NCBI GenBank assembly: GCA_023428365.1
Contig: JAEYYQ010000130.1
Coordinates: 1 to 8,365, forward strand
Direction of reading: 5' to 3'
Origin: Pseudomonadota bacterium
GTDB taxonomy: Bacteria; Pseudomonadota; Alphaproteobacteria; Rhizobiales; Hyphomicrobiaceae
Length of the DNA: 8,365 bases
Each line of letters starts with the position of its first letter. The first letter of the stretch is position 1. The translations under genes were made by a program, and so were the position numbers. The notes beneath the pieces are model-generated. The model was given only the letters and a program-made list of their open reading frames with translations. It was not told the DNA's origin and did no database searches. Positions 1 to 6,202 of this stretch are shown in pieces.

Positions 1-71
1 GTCCTGCGATGGTTGCTGCGGGCGCAATTGCCGGGAAAATCACCGACGTCCGCAAGGTGCTGCAGGCATGA
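1..71 (+). CDS. leuC: 3-isopropylmalate dehydratase-type large subunit, C-terminal end only
   Basis: Only the last 22 codons and the TGA stop (69-71) are in the window. They read PAMVAAGAIAGKITDVRKVL and then QA. This matches the end of aconitase-superfamily large subunits such as LeuC, where a SPAM(A/V)AA(A) motif is followed by a G-x-(F/I)-x-D-(I/V)-R tail. The catalytic iron-sulfur domain lies off the left edge and cannot be checked. The stop codon overlaps the start of the small-subunit gene (ATGA at 68-71), which is the usual translational coupling of the two halves of this heterodimeric dehydratase. Because the partner subunit is divergent (see next entry), this may be a paralog acting on another hydroxy-acid rather than the leucine enzyme. 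Confidence 0.75.
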   Translation, partial: PAMVAAGAIAGKITDVRKVLQA

Positions 72-706
72 AGCAACCTTTCACTGATTTCTCGGGTATC
101 GCGGCTGCATTGCCGGTCGAGAACATCAACACCGATGCAATCATTCCGTCCCCGTGGCTGCGTACGGCCGGCGGCAATCTGGCCAAAGGTCTGTTCGGCG
201 CGCTGCGGTTCGATGGCAATGGCAACGAACTCGATTTCATTCTCAACCGGGAACCGTTCCGCAAAGCTCAAATCTTGTTCGCCGGCCGGAACTTTGGCTG
301 TGGTAGCTCGCGCGAAGCTGCGGCTTGGGCGTTGCGGGACTTCGGCATAAGGGCCGTTTTCGCACCGAGTTTCGCTGACATTTTCCACGAGAACGCGTTT
401 CGCAACGGCATACTTGCGGCGCGGATTGAGGAGGATTGTCTGGCGGCGGTGAACGCCCTCATCCAACGCGGGACGCCATCGCCCGCGTTTGCCATCGACC
501 TCGACCGTGAAACTATCACGGGGCCGGACGGTACGGTTTGGGCGTTTGCTGTCGCGGCATCCCGCAAGCGCGCCTTGCAAACCGGCGCCGATGAAATTGC
601 CATGACGCTGGAACATGCAGCCGAGATCGGCAGATTTCATGATGTCTCCCGCACGAACCAGCCCTGGCTCTATCGCGCCGTTGAAGCGCAGGGAGAGGTT
701 CAGTGA
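68..706 (+). CDS. leuD: 3-isopropylmalate dehydratase-type small subunit (LeuD family, divergent paralog)
   Basis: A 212-residue protein of the LeuD swivel-domain family, whose members usually have about 200 residues. It pairs with a LeuC-type iron-sulfur subunit to dehydrate and rehydrate a hydroxy-dicarboxylate. Visible family motifs are NTDAIIP (residues 21-27), the strand-loop ILFAGRNFGCGSSRE around residues 68-82, and AVFAPSFADIFHENAFRNGI for the substrate pocket. In biosynthetic LeuD the glycine-rich motif normally continues as SSREHAPWAL; here it is SSREAAAWAL, and the N-terminal part lacks the usual Y-L-K-x-I-x-R substrate loop. This favours a paralog over the leucine enzyme. The ATG overlaps the upstream leuC stop by 4 bp. 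Downstream are a lyase-like stub and an aldehyde dehydrogenase, a catabolic rather than leucine context (no leuB is seen). The family is certain; the substrate is not. Confidence 0.88.
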   Translation: MKQPFTDFSGIAAALPVENINTDAIIPSPWLRTAGGNLAKGLFGALRFDGNGNELDFILNREPFRKAQILFAGRNFGCGSSREAAAWALRDFGIRAVFAPSFADIFHENAFRNGILAARIEEDCLAAVNALIQRGTPSPAFAIDLDRETITGPDGTVWAFAVAASRKRALQTGADEIAMTLEHAAEIGRFHDVSRTNQPWLYRAVEAQGEVQ

Positions 707-822
707 TGCGTTGCCCAAGCTTCCCCGATGCCCTGGCCCAGGGACGGCCACTCATCACATCTCTCGCGCATGATGTGCTTTCCGCCAGGCAATCCAAAAC
801 GACCGTGCCCAGCGGCGCCTAG
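706..822 (+). pseudogene. Truncated stub resembling N-terminus of an isocitrate lyase/PEP mutase-family lyase
   Basis: The ATG at 706-708 shares its A with the leuD stop codon, which points to a formerly coupled gene. The frame runs only 38 codons to TAG at 820-822. Residues 6-27 (FPDALAQGRPLI..., then AHDVLSAR) resemble the opening of isocitrate lyase/PEP mutase-superfamily enzymes, where an F-R-x-x-L-A-x-G/P-x-(L/I)-V/I segment is followed by a (A/G)-(Y/H)-D-(A/V)-L-S-A-(R/K) motif. Full members have about 270-300 residues. Homology seems to end right after SAR, and the remaining residues (QSKTTVPSGA) are unlike the family, so an internal deletion removing nearly the whole gene is the simplest reading. 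A LeuCD-type hydratase followed by such a lyase is known from 2,3-dimethylmalate metabolism. The match is short and judged by eye; it could instead be a chance ORF. Confidence 0.4.
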
Positions 823-854
823 TTCACAACAATCAGCCTCCAAATGACTCCCAC

Positions 855-860
855 GGAGAG
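855..860 (+). promoter_or_regulatory. Ribosome binding site selecting the aldehyde dehydrogenase start
   Basis: GGAGAG lies 4-5 nt before the ATG at 865. An in-frame ATG seven codons upstream (844) has no comparable purine-rich stretch, so 865 is preferred. Confidence 0.65.
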
Positions 861-864
861 ATCC

Positions 865-2328
865 ATGACGAAACCCGCAACGCCGTCTTTGCCGAAGAAC
901 CGCAAGCTGTTCTACGGCGGCGCTTGGCATGATGCCGTGTCCAAGGAAACGACACCGATTTCCTCTCCCGCGACGGGAGAAGATCTCGGTGTCGCACAGA
1001 ATGCGGGCGCTGCCGACGTTGACCGGGCGGTCGCCGCGGCAGCCGAAGCCTTCCCTGAATGGCGCGACATGCCTGGACAGGAGCGGGCAGGTATCATTCG
1101 CGAGGCAGCACGCATTCTGCGCGAGAATGCGCATGAACTTGCCTATCTCGATGCGCTCGATGGCGGCAATCCGCTGCAAGCGATGCTGTATGATGTCGAG
1201 ATCAGCGCCGGTTACATGGATTATTTTGCCGGCCTCGTCATGGAGATGAAAGGCGCCACCATTCCGGTGCGTGCTGGCATGCTCAACTACACCGTTCGCG
1301 AACCGCTGGGTGTCGTCGCACGGATCGGTGCATTCAATCATCCACTGTTGTTTGTCGGCGGAAAATGCGGCGCACCTCTGGCCGCGGGCAACACGCTGAT
1401 CATCAAGTCCGCGGATCAAACACCGCTTTCCTCGCTGCGCATTGCGGAACTGTGGGAGAAGGTATTTCCTCCCGGCGTGTTTAATGTCGTGACCGGTGGG
1501 CGTGAGGCTGGCGCGGCTCTCGCCGAACATCCGCGCGTCGCCAAAATCGGGTTCATCGGCAGCATCGCGGCAGGCAGGGCCGTTATGCGGTCTGCGAGCG
1601 GGACCATCAAAGCGCTGACGCTCGAACTCGGCGGAAAGAATGCGCTGATCGGCTGCCCGGACATGGATCCCGAAACGCTCGCCAAGGGCGTCGTGCGAGG
1701 CATGAACTTCCGTTACGTCACCGGCCAGTCGTGCAATTCGACGAGCCGCGTGTTCCTGCACGAGGACATCTACGAAAAGACACTGCCCGCCATCGTCAAG
1801 GAAGTGCAGAGTCTGCGGATCGGATTGCCGATGGATCCAGAAACCGAGATGGGCTGTTTGTCCAGCAAGGCGCAGTACGAGAAGACGCTGAGCTACATCA
1901 AGATCGGTCAGGACGAGGGCGCGCGGCTCCTTTACGGCGGGAAGCATCCGGCAGATCCGAAACTCGCCAATGGCTTCTTCGTCGAACCGACTGTGTTTGC
2001 CGATGTCACCGACAATATGCGCCTCGCCCGCGAGGAAATTTTCGGACCTGTCGTCAGCATTCTGAAGTGGTCGGACGAGGACGATCTGATGCGCCGTGTC
2101 AACGGCCTCGAATACGGTCTGACATCGTCGATCTGGACGCGCGATCTCGGTCGCGCTCATCGTTTGGCATCACGCGTCCAGGCCGGCTACGTCTGGATCA
2201 ACGATGCTGCGACGCACTACGTCGGCGTGCCATTCGGCGGCTACAAGCAATCCGGCATGGGCCGCGAGGAATCTCTAGAAGAACTGCTGGCCTGCACTCA
2301 AATCAAAAACGTGCAGGTTATTTTCTAG
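865..2328 (+). CDS. NAD(P)-dependent aldehyde dehydrogenase (betaine-aldehyde dehydrogenase-like)
   Basis: A 487-residue soluble protein, typical length for the ALDH superfamily, which oxidises aldehydes to carboxylic acids. The full catalytic set is visible: Asn158 in GAFNHPLLF (oxyanion hole), Lys181 in IIKSADQTPLS (cofactor binding), the FIGSIAAGRAV cofactor turn, general base Glu254 in LELGGKN, nucleophile Cys290 in TGQSCNSTSR, and Glu391 in REEIFGPVVS. The FNHP form of the asparagine motif and the GQSC-x-STSR cysteine motif place it in a betaine-aldehyde dehydrogenase-like branch; the specific substrate cannot be read from sequence. An in-frame ATG at 844 would add seven residues, but the ribosome binding site favours 865. 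It sits 42 bp after the lyase stub and in the same orientation as leuCD, so it was probably the last gene of that operon. A 486-codon open frame on the opposite strand is a shadow. Confidence 0.93.
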   Translation: MTKPATPSLPKNRKLFYGGAWHDAVSKETTPISSPATGEDLGVAQNAGAADVDRAVAAAAEAFPEWRDMPGQERAGIIREAARILRENAHELAYLDALDGGNPLQAMLYDVEISAGYMDYFAGLVMEMKGATIPVRAGMLNYTVREPLGVVARIGAFNHPLLFVGGKCGAPLAAGNTLIIKSADQTPLSSLRIAELWEKVFPPGVFNVVTGGREAGAALAEHPRVAKIGFIGSIAAGRAVMRSASGTIKALTLELGGKNALIGCPDMDPETLAKGVVRGMNFRYVTGQSCNSTSRVFLHEDIYEKTLPAIVKEVQSLRIGLPMDPETEMGCLSSKAQYEKTLSYIKIGQDEGARLLYGGKHPADPKLANGFFVEPTVFADVTDNMRLAREEIFGPVVSILKWSDEDDLMRRVNGLEYGLTSSIWTRDLGRAHRLASRVQAGYVWINDAATHYVGVPFGGYKQSGMGREESLEELLACTQIKNVQVIF

Positions 2329-2330
2329 AG

Positions 2331-2477
2331 GTGAGCAACGGCGAACGCCGCACGCAGGAGCGAGATTTGGAGGAGGAATTCCGCAACTCTCTCATCGTGC
2401 CGCTGTCGAACATCGCCGGGCACCAATTTGGCTTGGACCGCAATGCCAAGTACCGGGCGTTGCACTGGTTGGAGTAG
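2331..2477 (+). pseudogene. Broken fragment of a winged-helix-like DNA-binding protein
   Basis: A frame starting at GTG 2331, 2 bp after the dehydrogenase stop, encodes 48 residues and ends in TAG (2475-2477). Its end, FGLDRNAKYRALHWLE, looks like the recognition helix of small winged-helix proteins, where a similar helix continues as LE(E/Q)AG into the wing. Reading through the TAG gives Ala-Gly next, so a CAG-to-TAG or GAG-to-TAG change in an LE(Q/E)AG motif would explain the stop. The readthrough frame continues to about 2630 without a further recognisable wing. There is no clear ribosome binding site before the GTG. I infer a decaying regulator gene; a chance ORF cannot be excluded. Confidence 0.35.
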
Positions 2478-2647
2478 GCCGGCGCGGCGTTAAGGGATTA
2501 CGGTCGCCCCGTCTCGCCCCTTGGTATGCTTCGAATGGCTGCAACGGCCAGAGAACGTTCTTGCCGGGGCATCTTCGCTGGTCTGACTACGGTCGCCCGA
2601 GCAACCCAATCAGCCTGGGGCACGACTTAGAACACGCGCGGAACGAG

Positions 2648-2682
2648 AGTCAGAATGAACCCGGAGACGTAAGTCAGAATGA
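2648..2682 (+). repeat. 11-bp direct repeat AGTCAGAATGA
   Basis: AGTCAGAATGA occurs at 2648-2658 and again at 2672-2682, exactly 24 bp apart start to start. It lies in the gene-poor stretch 2478-2738. A second pair nearby, GA(T/C)TACGGTCGCCC at 2496-2509 and 2585-2598, matches at 13 of 14 positions. No gene is associated with either pair. They may be remnants of duplication or binding-site half repeats. Confidence 0.6.
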
Positions 2683-2688
2683 GTTCAA

Positions 2689-2706
2689 TGAGAACGTTTG
2701 TTCTCA
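2689..2706 (-). terminator. Perfect 7-bp inverted repeat, possible terminator of the tRNA transcript
   Basis: TGAGAAC-GTTT-GTTCTCA is a perfect hairpin with a 4-nt loop, starting 33 bp beyond the 3' end of the tRNA gene in its direction of transcription. The bases that follow on the minus strand (TTGAACTCATTCT) are only moderately T-rich, so intrinsic termination is uncertain. It could equally be a regulator operator. Confidence 0.35.
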
Positions 2707-2738
2707 CGCTAATAGTTTGAATTGGCGGGAAAATTCAA

Positions 2739-2815
2739 TGGCGCACCGGGCAGGATTCGAACCCACGACCCCCAGATTCGTAGTCTGGTGCTCTATCCAG
2801 CTGAGCTACCGGTGC
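2739..2815 (-). tRNA. tRNA-Arg (anticodon ACG)
   Basis: The 77-nt gene is read on the minus strand and includes an encoded CCA (TGG at 2739-2741). The acceptor stem pairs GCACCGG (2815-2809) with CCGGTGC (2749-2743), with discriminator G at 2742. The D-arm begins TAGCTCAGCTGGATAGAGC, the anticodon stem CCAGA/TCTGG encloses loop CTACGAA with anticodon ACG (complement at 2779-2781), and the T-arm contains GGTTCGAATCC. The first anticodon base is expected to be edited to inosine, reading CGU, CGC and CGA. It lies 115 bp downstream of the mreB-like gene on the same strand. Confidence 0.98.
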
Positions 2816-2863
2816 GTACCGCTGCTCGGGGCCGGAAGGGCCGTGCGATTCAGCGAGGCGCCA

Positions 2864-2892
2864 CTACTACTGCCTGACCGCCCGAAGTGCAA
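2864..2892 (-). promoter_or_regulatory. Weak candidate promoter for the tRNA-Arg gene
   Basis: On the minus strand TTGCAC (2892-2887) and TAGTAG (2869-2864) are separated by 17 nt and lie about 50 nt before the tRNA 5' end. Each hexamer matches the sigma-70-type consensus at only about half its positions, so this is a spacing-based suggestion. Confidence 0.22.
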
Positions 2893-2930
2893 GAGGGACA
2901 TTCCCAAATATCGCTGATCCGGGCAGGGGT

Positions 2931-3983
2931 TCAGATGTCGGTTGCCAGCAGCAGATGCTCATGTGCGGCAAGCTGTTCCATCACCAGGGCCGTCCCCTTG
3001 ACGACGCACTGCATCGGAGCCGACGCAAGCTGGCACGGAGCGCCGATGCGATCGGCCAATTCGTCGCTCAGGCGGTCGAGGAGGGCGCCGCCGCCGGTCA
3101 AGACGATACCCCGCTCGCAGATGTCCGCGGCGATGTCGGCGGGGATATCTTCCAGCGTCCGGCGTCCGAATTCCGCGATGTCGCCGATGACACCATCCAG
3201 AGCTTCTGCGACGTGCTGGGGACTGAGCACGACGGTTTTTGCGCGGCCGCGGCGGAGTTCCCGGCCGGAAATGCGAATGTCGATATGACGGCCATTAACG
3301 AGCACCGAGGCTGTCCCGGCCTCCAGCTTGATGCGCTCGGCGTTGGCGGGCCCGACGACGAGATGATGCTGCCGGCGGATGTAGAGGCTGATGGCGTCAT
3401 CCATGGCGTGGCCAGCCGCTCTCAGAGAGCGCGCCGTTACAACTTTACCATGGGATAGAACCGCGATGTCCGTGGTGCCGCCGCCGATATCGATGACCAT
3501 GGTGCCGCGCGCGTTGGCAACCGGGATGCCAGCGCCGAGCAGGGCTGCGACTGGCTCGGCCACGAGATGCACCTTGCGGGCGCCTGCGTACTTGGCCGTT
3601 TCGGTGACGGCGCGACGTTCGACGGGGGTGGCGCCGGCAGGCACCGAAATCAGAATTCGCGGTCTGCGGAAGCCGAGCATGGACCGCGCGCGGCGGATGA
3701 ACTGGCGCAGCATGAACTCGGTCGCCACGAAGTCGGCGATGACGCCGTCGCGCATGGGATGGAGGGTTTCAAGCGGTTCAGGCGTCAGGCCAACCATGCG
3801 GCGGGCTTCGTCGCCAACGGCGATCAACTCCCGCTCGCCGCCGCTGGAGCGCACGGCCACCATCGATGGCTCGTTGATGATGATGCCGCGTCCGGTGACG
3901 TGGACCAGCGTATTGGCCGTGCCGAGATCTATTGCGATGTCATCGGAGAACGCGCCACTGACCCCGCGTACCTTCGGCAGCAT
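2931..3983 (-). CDS. MreB-like bacterial actin (rod shape-determining protein paralog)
   Basis: From the chosen ATG (3983) the protein has 350 residues, matching MreB (about 347). It belongs to the ATP-binding actin/Hsp70 fold. Phosphate-1 motif IDLGTANTL is at residues 18-26, phosphate-2 motif DIGGGTTD at 165-172, and the adenosine loop TGGGALL at 296-302. Other MreB signatures are PMRDGVIADF, PAGATPVERRA and EPVAALLGAGIPV. MreB filaments under the inner membrane guide wall synthesis. Start: an ATG at 4019 and a TTG at 4085 are also in frame, but MLPKVRGV... aligns with MFKKFRG... of canonical MreB; none of the starts has a good ribosome binding site. No mreC, mreD, pbp2 or rodA is adjacent, and the sequence is more divergent than core MreB (for example RRQHHLVVGPANAERIKLE). 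A secondary paralog is more likely than the main morphogenetic gene. Confidence 0.88.
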   Translation of the reverse strand: MLPKVRGVSGAFSDDIAIDLGTANTLVHVTGRGIIINEPSMVAVRSSGGERELIAVGDEARRMVGLTPEPLETLHPMRDGVIADFVATEFMLRQFIRRARSMLGFRRPRILISVPAGATPVERRAVTETAKYAGARKVHLVAEPVAALLGAGIPVANARGTMVIDIGGGTTDIAVLSHGKVVTARSLRAAGHAMDDAISLYIRRQHHLVVGPANAERIKLEAGTASVLVNGRHIDIRISGRELRRGRAKTVVLSPQHVAEALDGVIGDIAEFGRRTLEDIPADIAADICERGIVLTGGGALLDRLSDELADRIGAPCQLASAPMQCVVKGTALVMEQLAAHEHLLLATDI

Positions 3984-4141
3984 GGTGGAGGATAATCCAC
4001 GCACGGGAAGTCGGATCATGTGTGCATCCGGCAGGTTGCCCCGCCCCACTGTCTCGAATCCACGGTCTATCGGAAACCGATACAATGCAGAACTGCGCCT
4101 CAGCGGTCTCCGATCCGCTGCGCAGCGTGCCTGTGATTCTT

Positions 4142-4196
4142 AAAAAATAGGGTAATCCGGCACGTCCGCCAATGCGATTGACGATACGCGCCGGAT
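4142..4196 (-). terminator. Intrinsic terminator downstream of leuA
   Basis: On the minus strand, 22 nt after the leuA stop, ATCCGGCGCGT (4196-4186) pairs with ACGTGCCGGAT (4165-4155): 11 bp with one G-U pair. A smaller inner stem CAAT/ATTG lies within the loop. A run of six T (4147-4142) follows 7 nt later. It separates leuA from the co-oriented mreB-like gene, which should therefore have its own promoter in 3984-4141. Confidence 0.72.
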
Positions 4197-4218
4197 GATA
4201 ATCTGAGAGCGGAAAAGA

Positions 4219-5802
4219 TCAGACGCCTTTGAGTTTCGCGGCCGGCTCTGAAAAATGCTGAGCCGGAGCGCCACGCTGGCGCTTGATCATCAGCTTGTTC
4301 AAGGCGCCGATATAGGCTTTTGCGGATGCAACCAATGTATCCGGATCAGCGGCCTTAGCAGTGACGGTACGGCCTTCCTCCTGGAGACGCACAGAAACCT
4401 CAGCCTGCGCATCCGTGCCCTCGGTGACGGCGTGCACCTGATAGAGTTCCAGCGTCGCGGTGTGCGGCACGATCTTCTGGATCGCGTTGAAGGTCGCATC
4501 GACCGGCCCGTTTCCGGCGGACTGGATCGTGGTTTGCTTACCATCGACATCGAGGGTCAGCGTTGCCGACTGCGGACCTGAGGTTCCCGCGATCACCGTC
4601 AGCGCCACGACCTTGATGCGGTCGGTCGCCGTTGCGATTTCCTCGTCGACCAGCGCCTCGATGTCCTCGTCGTAAATAATCTTCTTGCGGTCAGCGAGCG
4701 CCTTGAAACGGTTGAAGGCATCTTCCAGAGCGTTTTCGCCCAGGTCATAGCCGAGATCCTTCAGCTTGGTGCGGAAGGCGTTGCGGCCCGAATGCTTGCC
4801 CATCACCAGCGAGGTTTTGGAGACGCCAACGGATTCCGGCGTCATGATCTCGTAGGTTTGGGTGTGTTTCAGCATTCCGTCCTGATGGATGCCGCTCTCG
4901 TGCGCGAACGCATTCCGGCCAACGATGGCCTTGTTGTACTGAACGGGGAACGACGTTGCCGCTGCGACCAGTTTGGACGCGCGGGTCAGCATGCTGGCGT
5001 CGATCCCGGTGTGGAACGGCAGCACATCGTTGCGCACCTTGATGGCCATGACGATTTCCTCGAGCGCGGCGTTGCCGGCCCGCTCGCCGATGCCATTCAG
5101 CGTGCATTCGATCTGCCGCGCGCCGCCGCGCACGCCAGCCAGCGAGTTCGCAACCGCCATGCCGAGATCGTTGTGGCAATGAACGGAGAACACGGCCTTA
5201 TCCGCGTTCGGTACGCGTTCGCGGACAGTCTTGAACAGCTCGTAATATTCGTCCGGGGTCGTGTAGCCCACCGTATCGGGAATGTTGATGGTCGTGGCGC
5301 CGGCTTTGATCGCCGTCTCGACGCAGCGGCAGAGAAAATCCATCTCCGTGCGGGTGCCGTCCTCGGCCGACCATTCGACATCATCGACATAGTTGCGTGC
5401 GCGCTCGACCGACTGGCGCACCATTTCCAGGACCTGCTCCGGCTCCTTTTGCAGCTTCCACTTCATGTGGATCGGGGAAGTGGAGAGGAATGTATGGATG
5501 CGCGGCCGTTGGGCATGTTTGACCGCCTCGCCGCAGCGGTCGATGTCTTTCATGCCTGCGCGGGCCAGCCCCGCGACCACCGAACGCTTGATCCTCTTGG
5601 CGATCAGCGAAACGGCTTCGAAATCACCGTCGGAAGCAATCGGGAAGCCAGCCTCGATGATGTCGACGCCCATATCATCCAGCAGGTCGGCGACTTCCAG
5701 CTTCTCCTCCAGCGTCATCGTCGCGCCGGGGCACTGCTCGCCATCGCGCAGCGTGGTGTCAAAGATCAATACTTTGTCTTTTTCGGAAACAGAGTCAGCC
5801 AT
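4219..5802 (-). CDS. leuA: 2-isopropylmalate synthase
   Basis: The 527-residue enzyme condenses acetyl-CoA with 2-oxoisovalerate, the first committed step of leucine biosynthesis. The N-terminal TIM barrel carries the DRE-TIM motif FDTTLRDGEQ (residues 14-23; Asp15, Arg19) and the metal-binding HCHNDLG (His208, His210), followed by NGIGERAGN. GRNAFAHESGIHQDGMLK marks the linker region, and about residues 390-510 form the C-terminal leucine-feedback domain. Homocitrate or citramalate synthase is less likely given the length and overall similarity to bacterial LeuA of the roughly 520-residue class. The ATG at 5802 has AAGGA 9 nt upstream (minus strand, 5816-5812). The gene is followed by a good intrinsic terminator and preceded by a roughly 400-bp region shared with a divergent ATPase gene. 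It is separated from the leuCD-type genes by other genes on the opposite strand, so they are not one operon. Confidence 0.97.
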   Translation of the reverse strand: MADSVSEKDKVLIFDTTLRDGEQCPGATMTLEEKLEVADLLDDMGVDIIEAGFPIASDGDFEAVSLIAKRIKRSVVAGLARAGMKDIDRCGEAVKHAQRPRIHTFLSTSPIHMKWKLQKEPEQVLEMVRQSVERARNYVDDVEWSAEDGTRTEMDFLCRCVETAIKAGATTINIPDTVGYTTPDEYYELFKTVRERVPNADKAVFSVHCHNDLGMAVANSLAGVRGGARQIECTLNGIGERAGNAALEEIVMAIKVRNDVLPFHTGIDASMLTRASKLVAAATSFPVQYNKAIVGRNAFAHESGIHQDGMLKHTQTYEIMTPESVGVSKTSLVMGKHSGRNAFRTKLKDLGYDLGENALEDAFNRFKALADRKKIIYDEDIEALVDEEIATATDRIKVVALTVIAGTSGPQSATLTLDVDGKQTTIQSAGNGPVDATFNAIQKIVPHTATLELYQVHAVTEGTDAQAEVSVRLQEEGRTVTAKAADPDTLVASAKAYIGALNKLMIKRQRGAPAQHFSEPAAKLKGV

Positions 5803-6038
5803 TTGAAATGATCCTTCGCGGTGGCCGGTGTTCTGCAGGAACGTGCCGGCAGTCTATCGGTTTGGGTTCGCCTATTCATCCCCTGAGCGCCCGTCCCGGA
5901 CCGTTCCGAGACCGTCGAGGCGCAGGGGCTGGTAAGGAGGAGGGTGCGAAGGAGGACGGCGCGCGCCGGGCAAGCGGCGTCGGGCGCAGAGCGTGCTGCG
6001 CGGGTCAGATCAGCGATGTCCCAGGTTATTGCGGGCAT
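5803..6038 (-). promoter_or_regulatory. Candidate leuA leader with leucine-codon cluster and hairpins
   Basis: On the minus strand an open frame from ATG 6038 includes VLLRTLLLTS, with five leucine codons within seven (5957-5937). Unlike a normal leader peptide it is not short: it runs 90 codons and ends inside leuA (5766). Two hairpins follow. One is 8 bp with one G-U pair at 5912-5893. The other, at 5850-5824, has a 5-bp GCCGG/CCGGC stem with an inner GTTC/GAAC, and ends 7 nt before the ribosome binding site. The leucine codons are written as two CCTCCTT blocks (5955-5949 and 5940-5934) that could pair with the AAGGA of leuA. No poly-T attenuator is seen. Leucine-responsive control is therefore only a possibility. 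I found no convincing promoter in the 5803-6202 intergenic region. Confidence 0.3.
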
Positions 6039-6202
6039 GGTGATCTTGCTGTTGAAAGCCGTAGCGAAGCGCTTCGGGCGCTCCCCTCACACTGCGTGAC
6101 TAACCAAAGACCGGAGGCAATGCAAGTCGTTTTGCCAATATCAGCGCGCTAACAGCGATATCTGCCAGTATCGAAGCATTAACCAGGAGGATTGCCAGCG
6201 CC

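Noticed and set aside
700..2160. 486-codon open frame on the minus strand opposite the aldehyde dehydrogenase
   Set aside because: It is complementary to a gene with an intact catalytic motif set, its product has no recognisable domain, and long antisense frames are common in GC-rich coding DNA.
2690..2705. GAAC-N4-GTTC as a LexA (SOS) box
   Set aside because: That layout is typical of Gram-positive LexA, whereas alphaproteobacterial LexA uses GTTC-N7-GTTC, and no SOS gene lies downstream.
2739..2815. Integration site (att) with an island in the window
   Set aside because: No integrase and no second copy of the tRNA 3' end could be seen, so an att site cannot be supported from this window alone.
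2561..2917. 118-codon + strand frame containing GFEPTTPRF
   Set aside because: It runs antisense across the tRNA-Arg gene; that peptide is the well-known mistranslation of a tRNA T-arm and anticodon arm.
3391..4143. 250-codon + strand frame opposite the mreB-like gene
   Set aside because: Shadow of the MreB-like coding sequence, with low-complexity Arg/Ser/Ala composition and no domain.
1..5802. leuC, leuD and leuA as one leucine biosynthesis cluster
   Set aside because: leuA is on the opposite strand with its own terminator, three unrelated genes lie between, leuB is absent, and the LeuD is divergent.
4792..5811. 339-codon + strand frame opposite leuA
   Set aside because: Antisense shadow of a clearly functional LeuA; the translated product has no family resemblance.
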